Source of the DNA: Spirochaetales bacterium UBA6872
GTDB lineage: Bacteria; Spirochaetota; Spirochaetia; Sphaerochaetales; Sphaerochaetaceae
NCBI GenBank assembly: GCA_002452215.1
Contig: DKCO01000013.1
Coordinates: 44,259-108,258, forward strand
Length of the DNA stretch: 64,000 nt
Direction of reading: 5' to 3'
In this document: one piece after another, positions 17,113 through 24,960 of the stretch
Numbering within the stretch: the stretch's first letter is position 1
How the letters are laid out: each line of letters starts with the position of its first letter
Program-made: the position numbers and the translations under genes
Notes under the pieces: generated by a model
Databases searched by the model: none
Told to the model about the DNA's origin: nothing
What the model saw: the letters and a program-made list of their open reading frames with translations, nothing else

Positions 17113-18004
17113 TTTTGCTTATAATGTAGAGTACATAGCGCTTCAACCTTGAAAGGAGTCCATTGCTCTCCTTTTCCAGCGCCTTGACAGCCTCCTTTAT
17201 CGGGAGGTTATTATCCTTCTCTCTTTTCAACTCATCCCAACGTTTAACAATCCAAAGATACATATCGCCCTCTGTTGAGCCTGGGAAGGATGCAAGAAGG
17301 TGCTCCTCCCTAATTGCTTGCACAATTGGTGAGTAGACATTCTTATACCAGCTTTGCGCCGCTTCTTTCATCGTAATCTCATGATCGATTTTTTGATTTA
17401 TATAGTACTTATGCACAAGAATGTGGTTCACTAGCTCAGGATAGGAGCCTGGATTTGTGAACACAATATCGCCAGAAGGAAGCCCAAGATAGCCATATTG
17501 CGCCAGAAAGGCATCTCTTTCATAACGCACTACTCTACGTTTGATTTCCTTCATTGAAATACCTGGCTCCAATGGTATTTTCGAATCAAGCTCAACTACA
17601 TCCGCATCTATGAACTCAACTCCGGTAGCTTTCGCAACCGATACCCTGTGGTTTCCGTCTCTGACAAAATACCATCCACCAAGAGAATAGACCGATATAG
17701 GGGGAAGAATTATATTCTTGATCTGGGCATCGTCGACACTTACCCATCTATCTCTTAATCTTTCTCTTTTGGGATAAAATGCTGCAGAAAAGTCATGATA
17801 GCGTCCTTCAGAGCCTATTATTCTATTAACAGGAATCGTGCGCATCCCAAGATAGGTCTCGCTACTAGGCTTGATTATGCTTGTAACTTCATACCAGGAA
17901 AGAAGATCATTGTTCTTCCAAGATAATGTCTTCAATAGACCTTGAATTTTTGCTCTAGACTTTGCTTTGTTAAAATCATCTTGAGCTTCGCCATTTGCAC
18001 TCAT
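17099..18004 (-). CDS. ParB/sulfiredoxin-fold domain protein of unknown function
   Basis: A 301-residue protein. Around residues 110-130, YFVRDGNHRVSVAKATG matches the DGNHR-type nucleotide-binding core of the ParB/sulfiredoxin superfamily, preceded by IPVNRIIGSEGRYHDF. The C-terminal half (after about 170) is helical and basic and ends KRYVLYIISKIKKN. It is not the chromosomal ParB, which is present at 36-37 kb with the full GERRYRA motif. Its start overlaps the stop of the metallophosphoesterase gene by 4 nt, so it is the last gene of the five-gene purine nucleoside phosphorylase operon. Function unknown. Confidence 0.65.
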   Translation of the reverse strand: MSANGEAQDDFNKAKSRAKIQGLLKTLSWKNNDLLSWYEVTSIIKPSSETYLGMRTIPVNRIIGSEGRYHDFSAAFYPKRERLRDRWVSVDDAQIKNIILPPISVYSLGGWYFVRDGNHRVSVAKATGVEFIDADVVELDSKIPLEPGISMKEIKRRVVRYERDAFLAQYGYLGLPSGDIVFTNPGSYPELVNHILVHKYYINQKIDHEITMKEAAQSWYKNVYSPIVQAIREEHLLASFPGSTEGDMYLWIVKRWDELKREKDNNLPIKEAVKALEKESNGLLSRLKRYVLYIISKIKKN

Positions 18005-18702
18005 CGTTTTACTCCCAATTCGGCATCGTCTATTAAATAAGTCTTATATATATTGATTACTTTTGTTTGATTGTACTCTGTCAATCTTTTAGCATTCAAG
18101 TCATCAAGATGGACATGGCCATGCAATAGATATTTTGGCTTGTACTTGTCCATGAAATCCAAATAACATTCAAATCCCCTATGGCAAAGATCCTCCCCGT
18201 CCCCGATTCCTCTTGGAGGAGCATGCGTTATAAGGATATCACAAAATCGGCCATACTTGCGTTTCATCTTATGAAGCTTGGCCTTCATCCAGAAGATACG
18301 AGCTGCCATCTGGGATTCTGAGTATTGGCTTCTTTCGAAGTTGTACAACATAGAGCCTCCAAGACCGGCAATAATAAGATCTCTGGATTTGTCGTAGATA
18401 ACTTTACCATCTACAAACATCCCTCCAAAGCGAGGAAGCATTTGCATCGAGCCTCCCCTAGAAAAACACGAAAGATCCTTGTACTGGTCAGAGCCCTTTC
18501 CCATCATCCTGTCCCAATCGTCAAGATTGTGGTTGCCATAGACCCAACACACATCCTTTTTGAGCATAGTTGCGATATAGTCGTAATATCTCAATGGAAG
18601 ATCTCCTGCAGATATGACAAGATCAACATCTTTGTACAGTGTTGGAGCTATCGAGGAATAAATCAAAGTATCTGTTGTATCAGCAATGCCTAGAATCTTC
18701 AT
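18001..18702 (-). CDS. Calcineurin-like metallophosphoesterase
   Basis: A 233-residue cytosolic phosphoesterase. Motifs II-V of the family are visible: SAGDLP, YGNHNLDDW, ITHAPPRG and LHGHVHLDD. Motif I, normally D-x-H, reads IADTTDT, so the first metal-binding His appears to be replaced by Thr; activity may need another ligand or one metal only. The substrate is unknown. The start and stop each overlap neighbours by 4 nt (ATGA junctions) with the SDR gene upstream and the ParB-like gene downstream, implying translational coupling. Confidence 0.78.
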   Translation of the reverse strand: MKILGIADTTDTLIYSSIAPTLYKDVDLVISAGDLPLRYYDYIATMLKKDVCWVYGNHNLDDWDRMMGKGSDQYKDLSCFSRGGSMQMLPRFGGMFVDGKVIYDKSRDLIIAGLGGSMLYNFERSQYSESQMAARIFWMKAKLHKMKRKYGRFCDILITHAPPRGIGDGEDLCHRGFECYLDFMDKYKPKYLLHGHVHLDDLNAKRLTEYNQTKVINIYKTYLIDDAELGVKR

Positions 18703-19346
18703 TTAAGCAAGTATCCATTATCTACTATAATAGTCTGACCATATATTCCATGAGAAGTAGCTAAGAAGAAAACTGCTCTAGCAACATCATCTGGATCAAC
18801 CATATCAGCTTTAACACTATGTTCATTCCATCTTTTTTCAAGAGTGCTTCCTTCCAACCTAGCAGAATGTAAAAGCCCTGGGGCTACAGCATTTATCCTA
18901 AGCCCTGTCTCCAAAGCAAGCGATGCTGTGTATGCTGACACTGCTGCCTTTGAGGCATCATAGTGCGCTGTCATCCCAAATCCAGGATGGATTGCATTTA
19001 TCGATGATATATTCACAATCGAACCATTCTTTTTTTCCAACACAGGAAGCAACGCTCTCGTAATTCTGAAGAGCCCTTTTACATTGACATCGAACACTTT
19101 ATCAAAGTCCGATTGAGATATCGTTTGTTGCATCCCTTCTGTGAATATCCCAGCATTGTTTATAAGAACATCTATCTCTCCAACCTCTCTCACTAAAGAA
19201 TCAACATCAAAATCGTCCTCAAAATCAAGTTTTATGCTATCAATGCCAGAGCGGGATGTCTTTATAACATCAAACCCATTATCCAAGAATGTCTTACATA
19301 TGGCTTTCCCTAGATTGGAGCATCCTCCTGTAACAAGCACCTTCAT
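18699..19346 (-). CDS. Short-chain dehydrogenase/reductase
   Basis: A 215-residue SDR with a Rossmann start MKVLVTGGCSNLGKAI, NNAG, catalytic Ser in NISSINA and YDASK (Tyr/Lys). It is shorter than the classical 250 residues because the N-terminal helices are compact. The substrate is not evident. Overlaps: 4 nt with the cupin gene upstream and 4 nt with the phosphoesterase gene downstream. Confidence 0.82.
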   Translation of the reverse strand: MKVLVTGGCSNLGKAICKTFLDNGFDVIKTSRSGIDSIKLDFEDDFDVDSLVREVGEIDVLINNAGIFTEGMQQTISQSDFDKVFDVNVKGLFRITRALLPVLEKKNGSIVNISSINAIHPGFGMTAHYDASKAAVSAYTASLALETGLRINAVAPGLLHSARLEGSTLEKRWNEHSVKADMVDPDDVARAVFFLATSHGIYGQTIIVDNGYLLK

Positions 19347-19765
19347 AGCAAATACTCTCTCAAATCAGGATACTTATCCAAAAGCTTTTCAGTTGGTTCG
19401 TTATAATCAGAATCAACATAATGGGGGCTCATTACAGTCGAGAACAAAGCATAATCACCATCTATAAGCTTTGTTGCTTGCCATTCGCCAGCCTTTATCA
19501 TAGATGTTCGATTATCGCAATCGATTATTCTTCTCTTCAAAGAGCCTCCATCAACAAGCGTAACTTGCTCGCATCTTCCCCCTTCAAGAAAGAACCACAC
19601 TTCATCACTTGAAAGGAGATGCAAAGATGAAAAACTGTCTTTCGTAATAAGGTAGTAAATAGCTCCTGCCTCATTTCCGAAAAGGTGGAGAAACCTAAAG
19701 AAACCTCCTTCTTTTGCAAGAGGCTTCAAGGAGAGTCTTCTTATCAGCTCATCGACACGGGCCAT
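19343..19765 (-). CDS. Cupin superfamily protein (DUF985/Cupin_5)
   Basis: A 140-residue protein with the pattern of the DUF985 cupin family: LIRRLSLKPLAKEGGFFR at the N-terminus, AGAIYYLITKDSFSSLHLLSSDEVWFFLEGG in the first cupin motif, and AGEWQATKLIDGDYALFSTVMSPHYVDSDY in the second. Members form small beta-barrels, some binding sugars or metals; a role here cannot be assigned. It overlaps the purine nucleoside phosphorylase gene by 22 nt and the SDR gene by 4 nt. Confidence 0.8.
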   Translation of the reverse strand: MARVDELIRRLSLKPLAKEGGFFRFLHLFGNEAGAIYYLITKDSFSSLHLLSSDEVWFFLEGGRCEQVTLVDGGSLKRRIIDCDNRTSMIKAGEWQATKLIDGDYALFSTVMSPHYVDSDYNEPTEKLLDKYPDLREYLL

Positions 19766-20583
19766 GTCTTGACGATCTCCTTGACAAGTTTTGAGAATGA
19801 TTTCTTGACTCTGTTTCCTGTCTCTATCACCTCTTCATGGTTCAAGCTTTGATCCAAGATTCCCGCAGCCATATTAGTCAAGCAGCTTATCCCCAATGTA
19901 TGCATCCTTATTTGAGATGCAGCAATTGCCTCTGGCACTGTCGACATTCCAACAGCATCAGCTCCTGCTATACGCGCAAACCTGACTTCTGCCTTCGACT
20001 CAAATGAAGGACCTGTAAATAGCATATAAACACCCTCTTTCAGAGCTATTGATGTGCTTTTTGATGCCTCTCTTGCTATCTTGATCAATTCTGGATCATA
20101 TGCTTTTGTCATATCAAAGAATCTTTCTCCCAGCTCATCATGGTTCATTCCCCTGCAAGGATTATCAGCAATAAGCTTTATATGATCTGTAATAAGCATC
20201 AAATCACCAGGCTTCCAAGCTGTGTTGACACACCCTGCTGCATTTGTGAGAAAAAGCGATTTGATAGAGAGCATGAACATTGTCCTGATTGGGTATACTA
20301 CCTGATCCATCGAGTACCCCTCATAATAATGGAAGCGCCCTTGCATGCAAAGAACTCTTCTTCCTTCCAGTTTTCCAATCACAAGCCTTCCCTTGTGTCC
20401 TTTTACTGTCGATACTGGAAAATGTGGTATGTCATGGTAGTCTATGCATACAGCATCCTCGATCTCATCTGCCAAATCACCAAGGCCAGAACCTAGGACT
20501 ATGCCAATCTCTATCTTCTCGTCTCCAGCCTTTGCTTTGATATACTCAGCGCTTTCCTTAAGTTTATTAATCAATTCATCCAT
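19744..20583 (-). CDS. punA: Purine-nucleoside phosphorylase (trimeric, PunA type)
   Basis: Phosphorolysis of guanosine/inosine (and deoxy forms) to base plus ribose-1-phosphate in purine salvage. Family-2 PNP motifs are clear: VLGSGLGDLAD (phosphate loop), KGHKGRLVIG, GRFHYYEGY, LTNAAGCVN (base site), GPSFESKAEVRFAR and GADAVGMSTVPEAIAA, with the C-terminal NMAAGI. The 279 residues are normal. GAGGTAAAAAC before the ATG supports the start. It is the first gene of a five-gene operon (PNP, cupin, SDR, phosphoesterase, ParB-like) with overlapping junctions, divergent from nagA. Confidence 0.94.
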   Translation of the reverse strand: MDELINKLKESAEYIKAKAGDEKIEIGIVLGSGLGDLADEIEDAVCIDYHDIPHFPVSTVKGHKGRLVIGKLEGRRVLCMQGRFHYYEGYSMDQVVYPIRTMFMLSIKSLFLTNAAGCVNTAWKPGDLMLITDHIKLIADNPCRGMNHDELGERFFDMTKAYDPELIKIAREASKSTSIALKEGVYMLFTGPSFESKAEVRFARIAGADAVGMSTVPEAIAASQIRMHTLGISCLTNMAAGILDQSLNHEEVIETGNRVKKSFSKLVKEIVKTWPVSMS

Positions 20584-20639
20584 GTTTTTACCTCATCGAT
20601 ACTATAGCATAAAAACATACATATGCATAAAACAATCCT

Positions 20640-20668
20640 TTGGTCTTTGTTTGTATAAATGCTATATT
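20640..20668 (+). promoter_or_regulatory. nagA promoter, leaderless layout
   Basis: TTGGTC (20640-20645), 17 bp, TATATT (20663-20668). The nagA ATG at 20675 is 6 nt after the -10 box, at the predicted transcription start, and there is no Shine-Dalgarno sequence. Confidence 0.55.
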
Positions 20669-20674
20669 TATTGT

Positions 20675-21814
20675 ATGGAAAACTTACATATCAAAAATTG
20701 CATTGCATATACAGAAAATGGCATAAGACATGAACTCTTTGTAACAAATGGATATTTCTCAAAAAAAGAGAACGGGATTGATTACAAGGAAATTGATGGA
20801 AAATCATATCTGGCAATCCCTGGCTTTATCGACACACATATCCACGGAATAGGTGGTTTTGGAACAGAAGACGGAACACCAGATGCAATTCTGGGGATGT
20901 CTGATTTTCTTATAAAAGAAGGTGTCACCACTTTTTTCCCGACTATCTATACAGACACTCTCGAAAGAATGACCAATGACGAAAGGGCAATAGCTCAAGC
21001 AATTGGCAATGAAAAAGGAGCAGAAATAGGCGGAATCCATCTCGAAGGACCTTTCATTTCTCCTTTCAAAATTGGAGCACAGAACCCTGCTGGAAGAAAA
21101 AATCCATCAAAGGACGTGATGGAAAGCTTGATCACTGCAGGCCAAGGCAAAGTAAAAGCAATGACAATGGCTCCAGAGCTTGATGGAATCGATGCTGTAG
21201 CAGAGCTTGCAATAGAGCACAATATAGTTCCTCTTTGTGGACATACAAATGCGACATATGAAGAGACATTGAAAGGAAGAGAACATGGCATTAAGCATGC
21301 AACACACCTTTTCAATGCTATGACTGAGTTGAAAAACAGAGCTCCAGGAGTAGTTGGTGCTGTCCTTTCTTCTTCCGACATGACAGCCGAGATAATCGGA
21401 GATGGGAAGCACATCCATCCAAGCAACATCAAGCTTTCAATAGAAAAGCTTGGCGTAGATCGTGTTGCCATAATCACAGATAGCTTGCGCCCTACAAGAC
21501 AAAAAGAAGGAAAGCTTACAGCAAATGGTGTCGAAGTAGAGATGAAGGACAATCTTTGGGTTACAAAAGGAAATACTGACTTAATCCAAGGCTCTTGTCT
21601 TACAATGCTTGAGGCATTTAAAAATCTCCTTGGCTGGGGCTTCTCGATTGAAGATTCAATAAAGATGACATCAACAACGCCATCTAGAATCTACTCGCTA
21701 TCTGATAGAGGCTCTATAAAGGAAGGAAAGAGAGCAGATTTCATTTTGCTTGATACTAATATTGATATACACTCAGTGTTTGTGAATGGAGATGAGCGAT
21801 ATGTGGTACGATAA
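20675..21814 (+). CDS. nagA: N-acetylglucosamine-6-phosphate deacetylase
   Basis: Deacetylates GlcNAc-6-P to glucosamine-6-P in amino-sugar and cell-wall recycling. Amidohydrolase features: metal motif PGFIDTHIHG, HLEGPFISPFKIGAQNP, CGHTNATYEE, and KHATHLFNAMTEL, with IITDSL in place of the usual TDA[MI]-type catalytic Asp block. 379 residues fits the family. The frame is open back to 20444, inside the divergent PNP gene; ATG 20675 gives the family's N-terminus (MENLHIKNC) and coincides with the predicted transcription start. It is followed by a dipeptidase overlapping by 14 nt. No nagB lies next to it. Confidence 0.93.
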   Translation: MENLHIKNCIAYTENGIRHELFVTNGYFSKKENGIDYKEIDGKSYLAIPGFIDTHIHGIGGFGTEDGTPDAILGMSDFLIKEGVTTFFPTIYTDTLERMTNDERAIAQAIGNEKGAEIGGIHLEGPFISPFKIGAQNPAGRKNPSKDVMESLITAGQGKVKAMTMAPELDGIDAVAELAIEHNIVPLCGHTNATYEETLKGREHGIKHATHLFNAMTELKNRAPGVVGAVLSSSDMTAEIIGDGKHIHPSNIKLSIEKLGVDRVAIITDSLRPTRQKEGKLTANGVEVEMKDNLWVTKGNTDLIQGSCLTMLEAFKNLLGWGFSIEDSIKMTSTTPSRIYSLSDRGSIKEGKRADFILLDTNIDIHSVFVNGDERYVVR

Positions 21815-23228
21815 ACTAAAAAACAAAAGACTTTGGTCTATATTCAACGAGATTGAGCAAATTCCAAGGGAAAGCGGAAATGAGGAAGGTGTTAGAAACT
21901 ACCTTGTAGCGTGGGGAAAGGAGCATAATTTCGAGACTCTTATAGACAGAGTTGGAAATGTCATAATCAAAGTTCCAGCAACAAAAGGATATGAAAATCT
22001 ACCTTCTATTGCACTTCAAGGCCATATGGATATGGTTTGCGTAAAGAAAGAAGGTTCAAAACACGATTTCTCAAAGGATCCTATTGAGGTTGTTGAGGAA
22101 AATGGTGTGATCCATGCAAAAGACACATCACTTGGAGCCGATAATGGCATTGCTATTGCAATAATTCTAGACATTTTCTCCGATCCTAAAGCTGAACATG
22201 GAAAACTTGAGGGTATTTTCACAGTTTCCGAGGAAACAGGTCTAACAGGTGCTTTCGGAATAGATCCAAAGCTAATTGAATCGAGACGCCTTTTGAACCT
22301 AGACTCCGAAGAGGAAGGAATCTTTTATATCGGATGCGCAGGTGGAATAGAAATCGATGCAACAAAGAAAGCAAAATATGTAGAAGCAGAAGGCGATGCA
22401 CTAACTGTCAAAGTAACAGGTGCATTGGGAGGTCACTCTGGTGGTGAAATCCACAAAGAGAGAGCAAATGCAATTAGCATCCTTGCACGATATCTAAACA
22501 GGCTCCCATCTTTTCAAATCGCAAAAATATCCGGCGGAACAAGGCGAAATGTTATCCCATCTTCAGCCGAAGCAACGATCGTCGTAAAGGACAAGGAAAA
22601 AGCAACATCCATTCTAAATGCATTGAACAAAGAGATAGAAAAAGAATTCGAGTTGAGCGACAAAAACGTCAGACTCGAGATAGAGCCTTGTGCAATGCCT
22701 GATAAAGCCTTAAAAAAGAAGACATCTTCAAATCTTGCAGATCTTTTGTTCACATCACCAGAGGGAGTAAAGTCGATGAGCCTTGCACTTCCTGGTGTAG
22801 TTGAGACATCAGACAATCTTGCGATTGTACATCTGGATGATGAGAAGATATCTGTCGTATGGTCTGTAAGAAGCTCTGTAGAGAGCAGGAAGTTGAACCT
22901 TGCATACCAGATACAGACTCTTGCCGAGGGCTTTGGATTCAAAACAGTTCTTTCTGGAGACTACCCTGCTTGGCAACCTGATCCAAAATCAAAGTTCCTG
23001 AAGGAAGTTGCAAATTCCTATAGGAAGATAACAGGCAAAAAACCGAAGATTACAGCAATCCATGCTGGCCTTGAATGTGGGATCATAAACAAAGCAATAG
23101 AGGGCATGGACAGCCTATCAATCGGACCAAACCTATTTGATGTCCATTCTGTCAATGAACATGTTGAAGCAAAATCTGCTGAACGCACCTCTGATTTTGT
23201 AAAAGAAATGCTCAAGGACATAAAATGA
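21801..23228 (+). CDS. pepD: Aminoacyl-histidine dipeptidase (PepD, M20 peptidase)
   Basis: Cytosolic zinc dipeptidase that hydrolyses Xaa-His and other dipeptides. M20C hallmarks: NEIEQIPRESGNEEGVRNYL at the N-terminus, ALQGHMDMVCVK (metal His/Asp), LGADNGIAIAIILDI (bridging Asp), SEETGLTGAFG (catalytic and metal Glu), ALGGHSGGEIHKER, and near the C-terminus HAGLECGI. About 475 residues is typical. Earlier in-frame ATGs at 21786 and 21792 exist; GGAG at 21788-21791 lies 9 nt before ATG 21801, which is preferred. It overlaps nagA by 14 nt and the downstream amidotransferase gene by 4 nt. Confidence 0.93.
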   Translation: MWYDKLKNKRLWSIFNEIEQIPRESGNEEGVRNYLVAWGKEHNFETLIDRVGNVIIKVPATKGYENLPSIALQGHMDMVCVKKEGSKHDFSKDPIEVVEENGVIHAKDTSLGADNGIAIAIILDIFSDPKAEHGKLEGIFTVSEETGLTGAFGIDPKLIESRRLLNLDSEEEGIFYIGCAGGIEIDATKKAKYVEAEGDALTVKVTGALGGHSGGEIHKERANAISILARYLNRLPSFQIAKISGGTRRNVIPSSAEATIVVKDKEKATSILNALNKEIEKEFELSDKNVRLEIEPCAMPDKALKKKTSSNLADLLFTSPEGVKSMSLALPGVVETSDNLAIVHLDDEKISVVWSVRSSVESRKLNLAYQIQTLAEGFGFKTVLSGDYPAWQPDPKSKFLKEVANSYRKITGKKPKITAIHAGLECGIINKAIEGMDSLSIGPNLFDVHSVNEHVEAKSAERTSDFVKEMLKDIK

Positions 23229-23914
23229 AAAGAGTTGCCATCGCCTCAGATAGACAAGAACCTTACAAATCAGCATTTTGCTACAAGCAAGATTATGTGA
23301 ATGAAGCATATACAAGTGCAATTATAAAAGCAGGAGGCGCTCCTCTTGTGTTGCCATATGCTGAACCAACATTCGCAGAAAGCCTTTTATCTGGGATTGA
23401 TGGCCTTTTGCTAATCGGAGGAAACGATATAGCTCCGGTTTTGTATGGAGAGGATATACGTTATGCCCAAAACGTTGACGAAGAGCTCGATCGCTTTCAT
23501 ATGGGGCTAATTACATATGCACGCAAAAAAGGAATCCCTATATTGGGAATATGCAGAGGTTTCCAGCTTCTGAATGTTGCTTTTGGCGGGACATTGTACC
23601 AAGATCTTGAAAAAGAAAGAGACTCATCTATCAACCATAGGAATTTAGATAAGCCATATACAGCATCCCATGATGTAGAGCTAACAGAAGGAACTCGACT
23701 TTACAGTATGATTGGCGAGAAATATATTGGCGTCAACAGTCTTCACCACCAAGGAGTGAATGCATTGGGTTTTGGCTTGACAGCCTCAGCCTATGCTCCA
23801 GATGGTCTTGTTGAAGCATTTGAGTGCGAAAAAACTCTTGGAGTACAATGGCATCCAGAGGCAATGGGCGATTGCATGGATACAATCTTCAAAGACTTTA
23901 TTGAAGGCCTTTAG
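23225..23914 (+). CDS. Class I glutamine amidotransferase-like hydrolase (peptidase C26)
   Basis: A 229-residue protein of the gamma-glutamyl-GABA hydrolase (PuuD-like) group, which cleaves gamma-glutamyl amide bonds. Nucleophile elbow GICRGFQLLNVAFGG (Cys), IGGNDIAPVLYGE (oxyanion region), LHHQGVNALG and the His/Glu of the triad in GVQWHPEA. Its start overlaps pepD by 4 nt (ATGA). Given nagA and a dipeptidase upstream, cleavage of gamma-linked muropeptide pieces or gamma-glutamyl compounds is plausible, but that is inference. Confidence 0.87.
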   Translation: MKRVAIASDRQEPYKSAFCYKQDYVNEAYTSAIIKAGGAPLVLPYAEPTFAESLLSGIDGLLLIGGNDIAPVLYGEDIRYAQNVDEELDRFHMGLITYARKKGIPILGICRGFQLLNVAFGGTLYQDLEKERDSSINHRNLDKPYTASHDVELTEGTRLYSMIGEKYIGVNSLHHQGVNALGFGLTASAYAPDGLVEAFECEKTLGVQWHPEAMGDCMDTIFKDFIEGL

Positions 23915-23915
23915 A

Positions 23916-24323
23916 ATGAACAGAATACAAAAACTACATATCCTGAATTCAATGTACTATGAGCCGACAGATATTTCCCTTGATGAAATCATTTCCTCTC
24001 TAAATGACAAAGAGAGAGGATTTGATGCTATCGCCATATATAAGTTCAAAAGACAAGATGAATTGCTAGAGATAGAAAAAGAAGCAATAGGAATTCATAG
24101 GATGCCACAATCTCTTGAGCCTGAGCATCCAGAAAACCCAGAAGAATTGCTCTCTATAAAAGAAGGGAGCTACTTTTTCATGCAACTTCCAGTCCTAGAT
24201 GAAAACCAATTGAAACTTGAGCTTTTGCCTTTCATTGGAGGCAAAGAAGATGGAAAAGTGATTGTCAGGATATTCAAGGAAAACCGATTCGAAGAAATAA
24301 TGCAATTCATGATGAAATGCTGA
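23916..24323 (+). CDS. Hypothetical protein, last gene of the nagA operon
   Basis: 135 residues, Glu/Lys rich, with alternating helices and strands and no signal peptide or membrane segment (begins MNRIQKLHILNSMYYEPTD; ends FEEIMQFMMKC). I recognise no family. The frame extends back to 23793 inside the amidotransferase gene; ATG 23916, one base after that gene's stop and preceded by GAAGG, is taken as the start. The tight spacing implies co-transcription with nagA-pepD-C26. Confidence 0.65.
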   Translation: MNRIQKLHILNSMYYEPTDISLDEIISSLNDKERGFDAIAIYKFKRQDELLEIEKEAIGIHRMPQSLEPEHPENPEELLSIKEGSYFFMQLPVLDENQLKLELLPFIGGKEDGKVIVRIFKENRFEEIMQFMMKC

Positions 24324-24452
24324 AAAGGATTCCTTCCCTTTAAATACGTTGTATACAAATCTTAAAAGAGTATTGAAGTATACTAAGACCGTAAATTAGA
24401 CAGGAGGTGAAAAAACAAAGAACATCTGCTACATTTTCCAAAGGAGAGGAAG

Positions 24453-24740
24453 ATGGGAAAACAGAGAAAGACCTACAGCGAAAGCTTCAAGAGGAAGGTC
24501 GCGATTGATGGCATAAGGATGAACGGCAACTTTGCAGAGGTTGCGGCGAAATACGACATAACGCCCAGCATGGCATACAACTGGTGCGTTGATCTTGAGA
24601 ACGGGAAGGACACCAGGGAAATGAAGCAACTGAGGAGGAAACTCGATGAGGCTCAGACGCAGCTTGACCTGATGGCAAAGGAGATTGGGAAGAAGCAGCT
24701 GGAGGTGGAACTTTTAAAGAAAAAGACAGCTCGACGCTAG
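24453..24740 (+). CDS. IS3-family transposase OrfA, orphan
   Basis: A 95-residue protein with the IS3/IS911 OrfA layout: an N-terminal HTH (YSESFKRKVAIDGIRMNGNFAEVAAKYDITPSMAYNW) and a C-terminal leucine-zipper-like coiled coil (MKQLRRKLDEAQTQLDLMAKEIGKKQLEVELLKKK). An AAAGGAGAGGAAG site precedes the ATG. The gene is visibly richer in G and C than its neighbours, suggesting transfer. No OrfB (DDE integrase) follows: the next 220 bases hold only hairpins. The element is therefore incomplete here and cannot move by itself. A GGAGGTG tract at 24402-24408 may mark the left side; no terminal repeats could be fixed. Confidence 0.82.
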   Translation: MGKQRKTYSESFKRKVAIDGIRMNGNFAEVAAKYDITPSMAYNWCVDLENGKDTREMKQLRRKLDEAQTQLDLMAKEIGKKQLEVELLKKKTARR

Positions 24741-24858
24741 CAATGGATGCATTTGATACTCTTAAATTACCGAAGATGATATTCAGAAATTCCATAATAT
24801 AACAGTCAAATAGAATCCATTCCAGGCGTACTGTTTTTGAGATACTAAGTGAAAGAAT

Positions 24859-24887
24859 CTTCTCCTATATTCAAATGATAGGAGAAG
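24859..24887. repeat. Perfect inverted repeat downstream of the IS3 orfA
   Basis: CTTCTCCTAT (24859-24868) and ATAGGAGAAG (24878-24887), 10-bp perfect stem with a 9-nt loop and no T-run. It may be a scar of the insertion sequence or a transcript 3'-end structure. Confidence 0.5.
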
Positions 24888-24931
24888 GATGACTTCAACA
24901 ATGCTTTGAGCGCATGCAAAGAAAAGATGTT

Positions 24932-24954
24932 GAGACTGCAATCTTTGCAGCCTC
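24932..24954 (-). terminator. Hairpin ending the lacI-tct-gfo operon
   Basis: GAGACTGCAA (24932-24941) and TTGCAGCCTC (24945-24954) pair over 10 bp with one G-U and a 3-nt loop, 6 bases beyond the stop of the last oxidoreductase gene. The following minus-strand tract (AACATCTTTTCTTTG) is only moderately T-rich. Confidence 0.55.
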
Positions 24955-24960
24955 ATATTT

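Noticed and set aside
17099..18004. A second chromosomal ParB
   Set aside because: It has only the DGNHR-type core, lacks GERRYRA and the HTH, and sits in a metabolic operon without parA.
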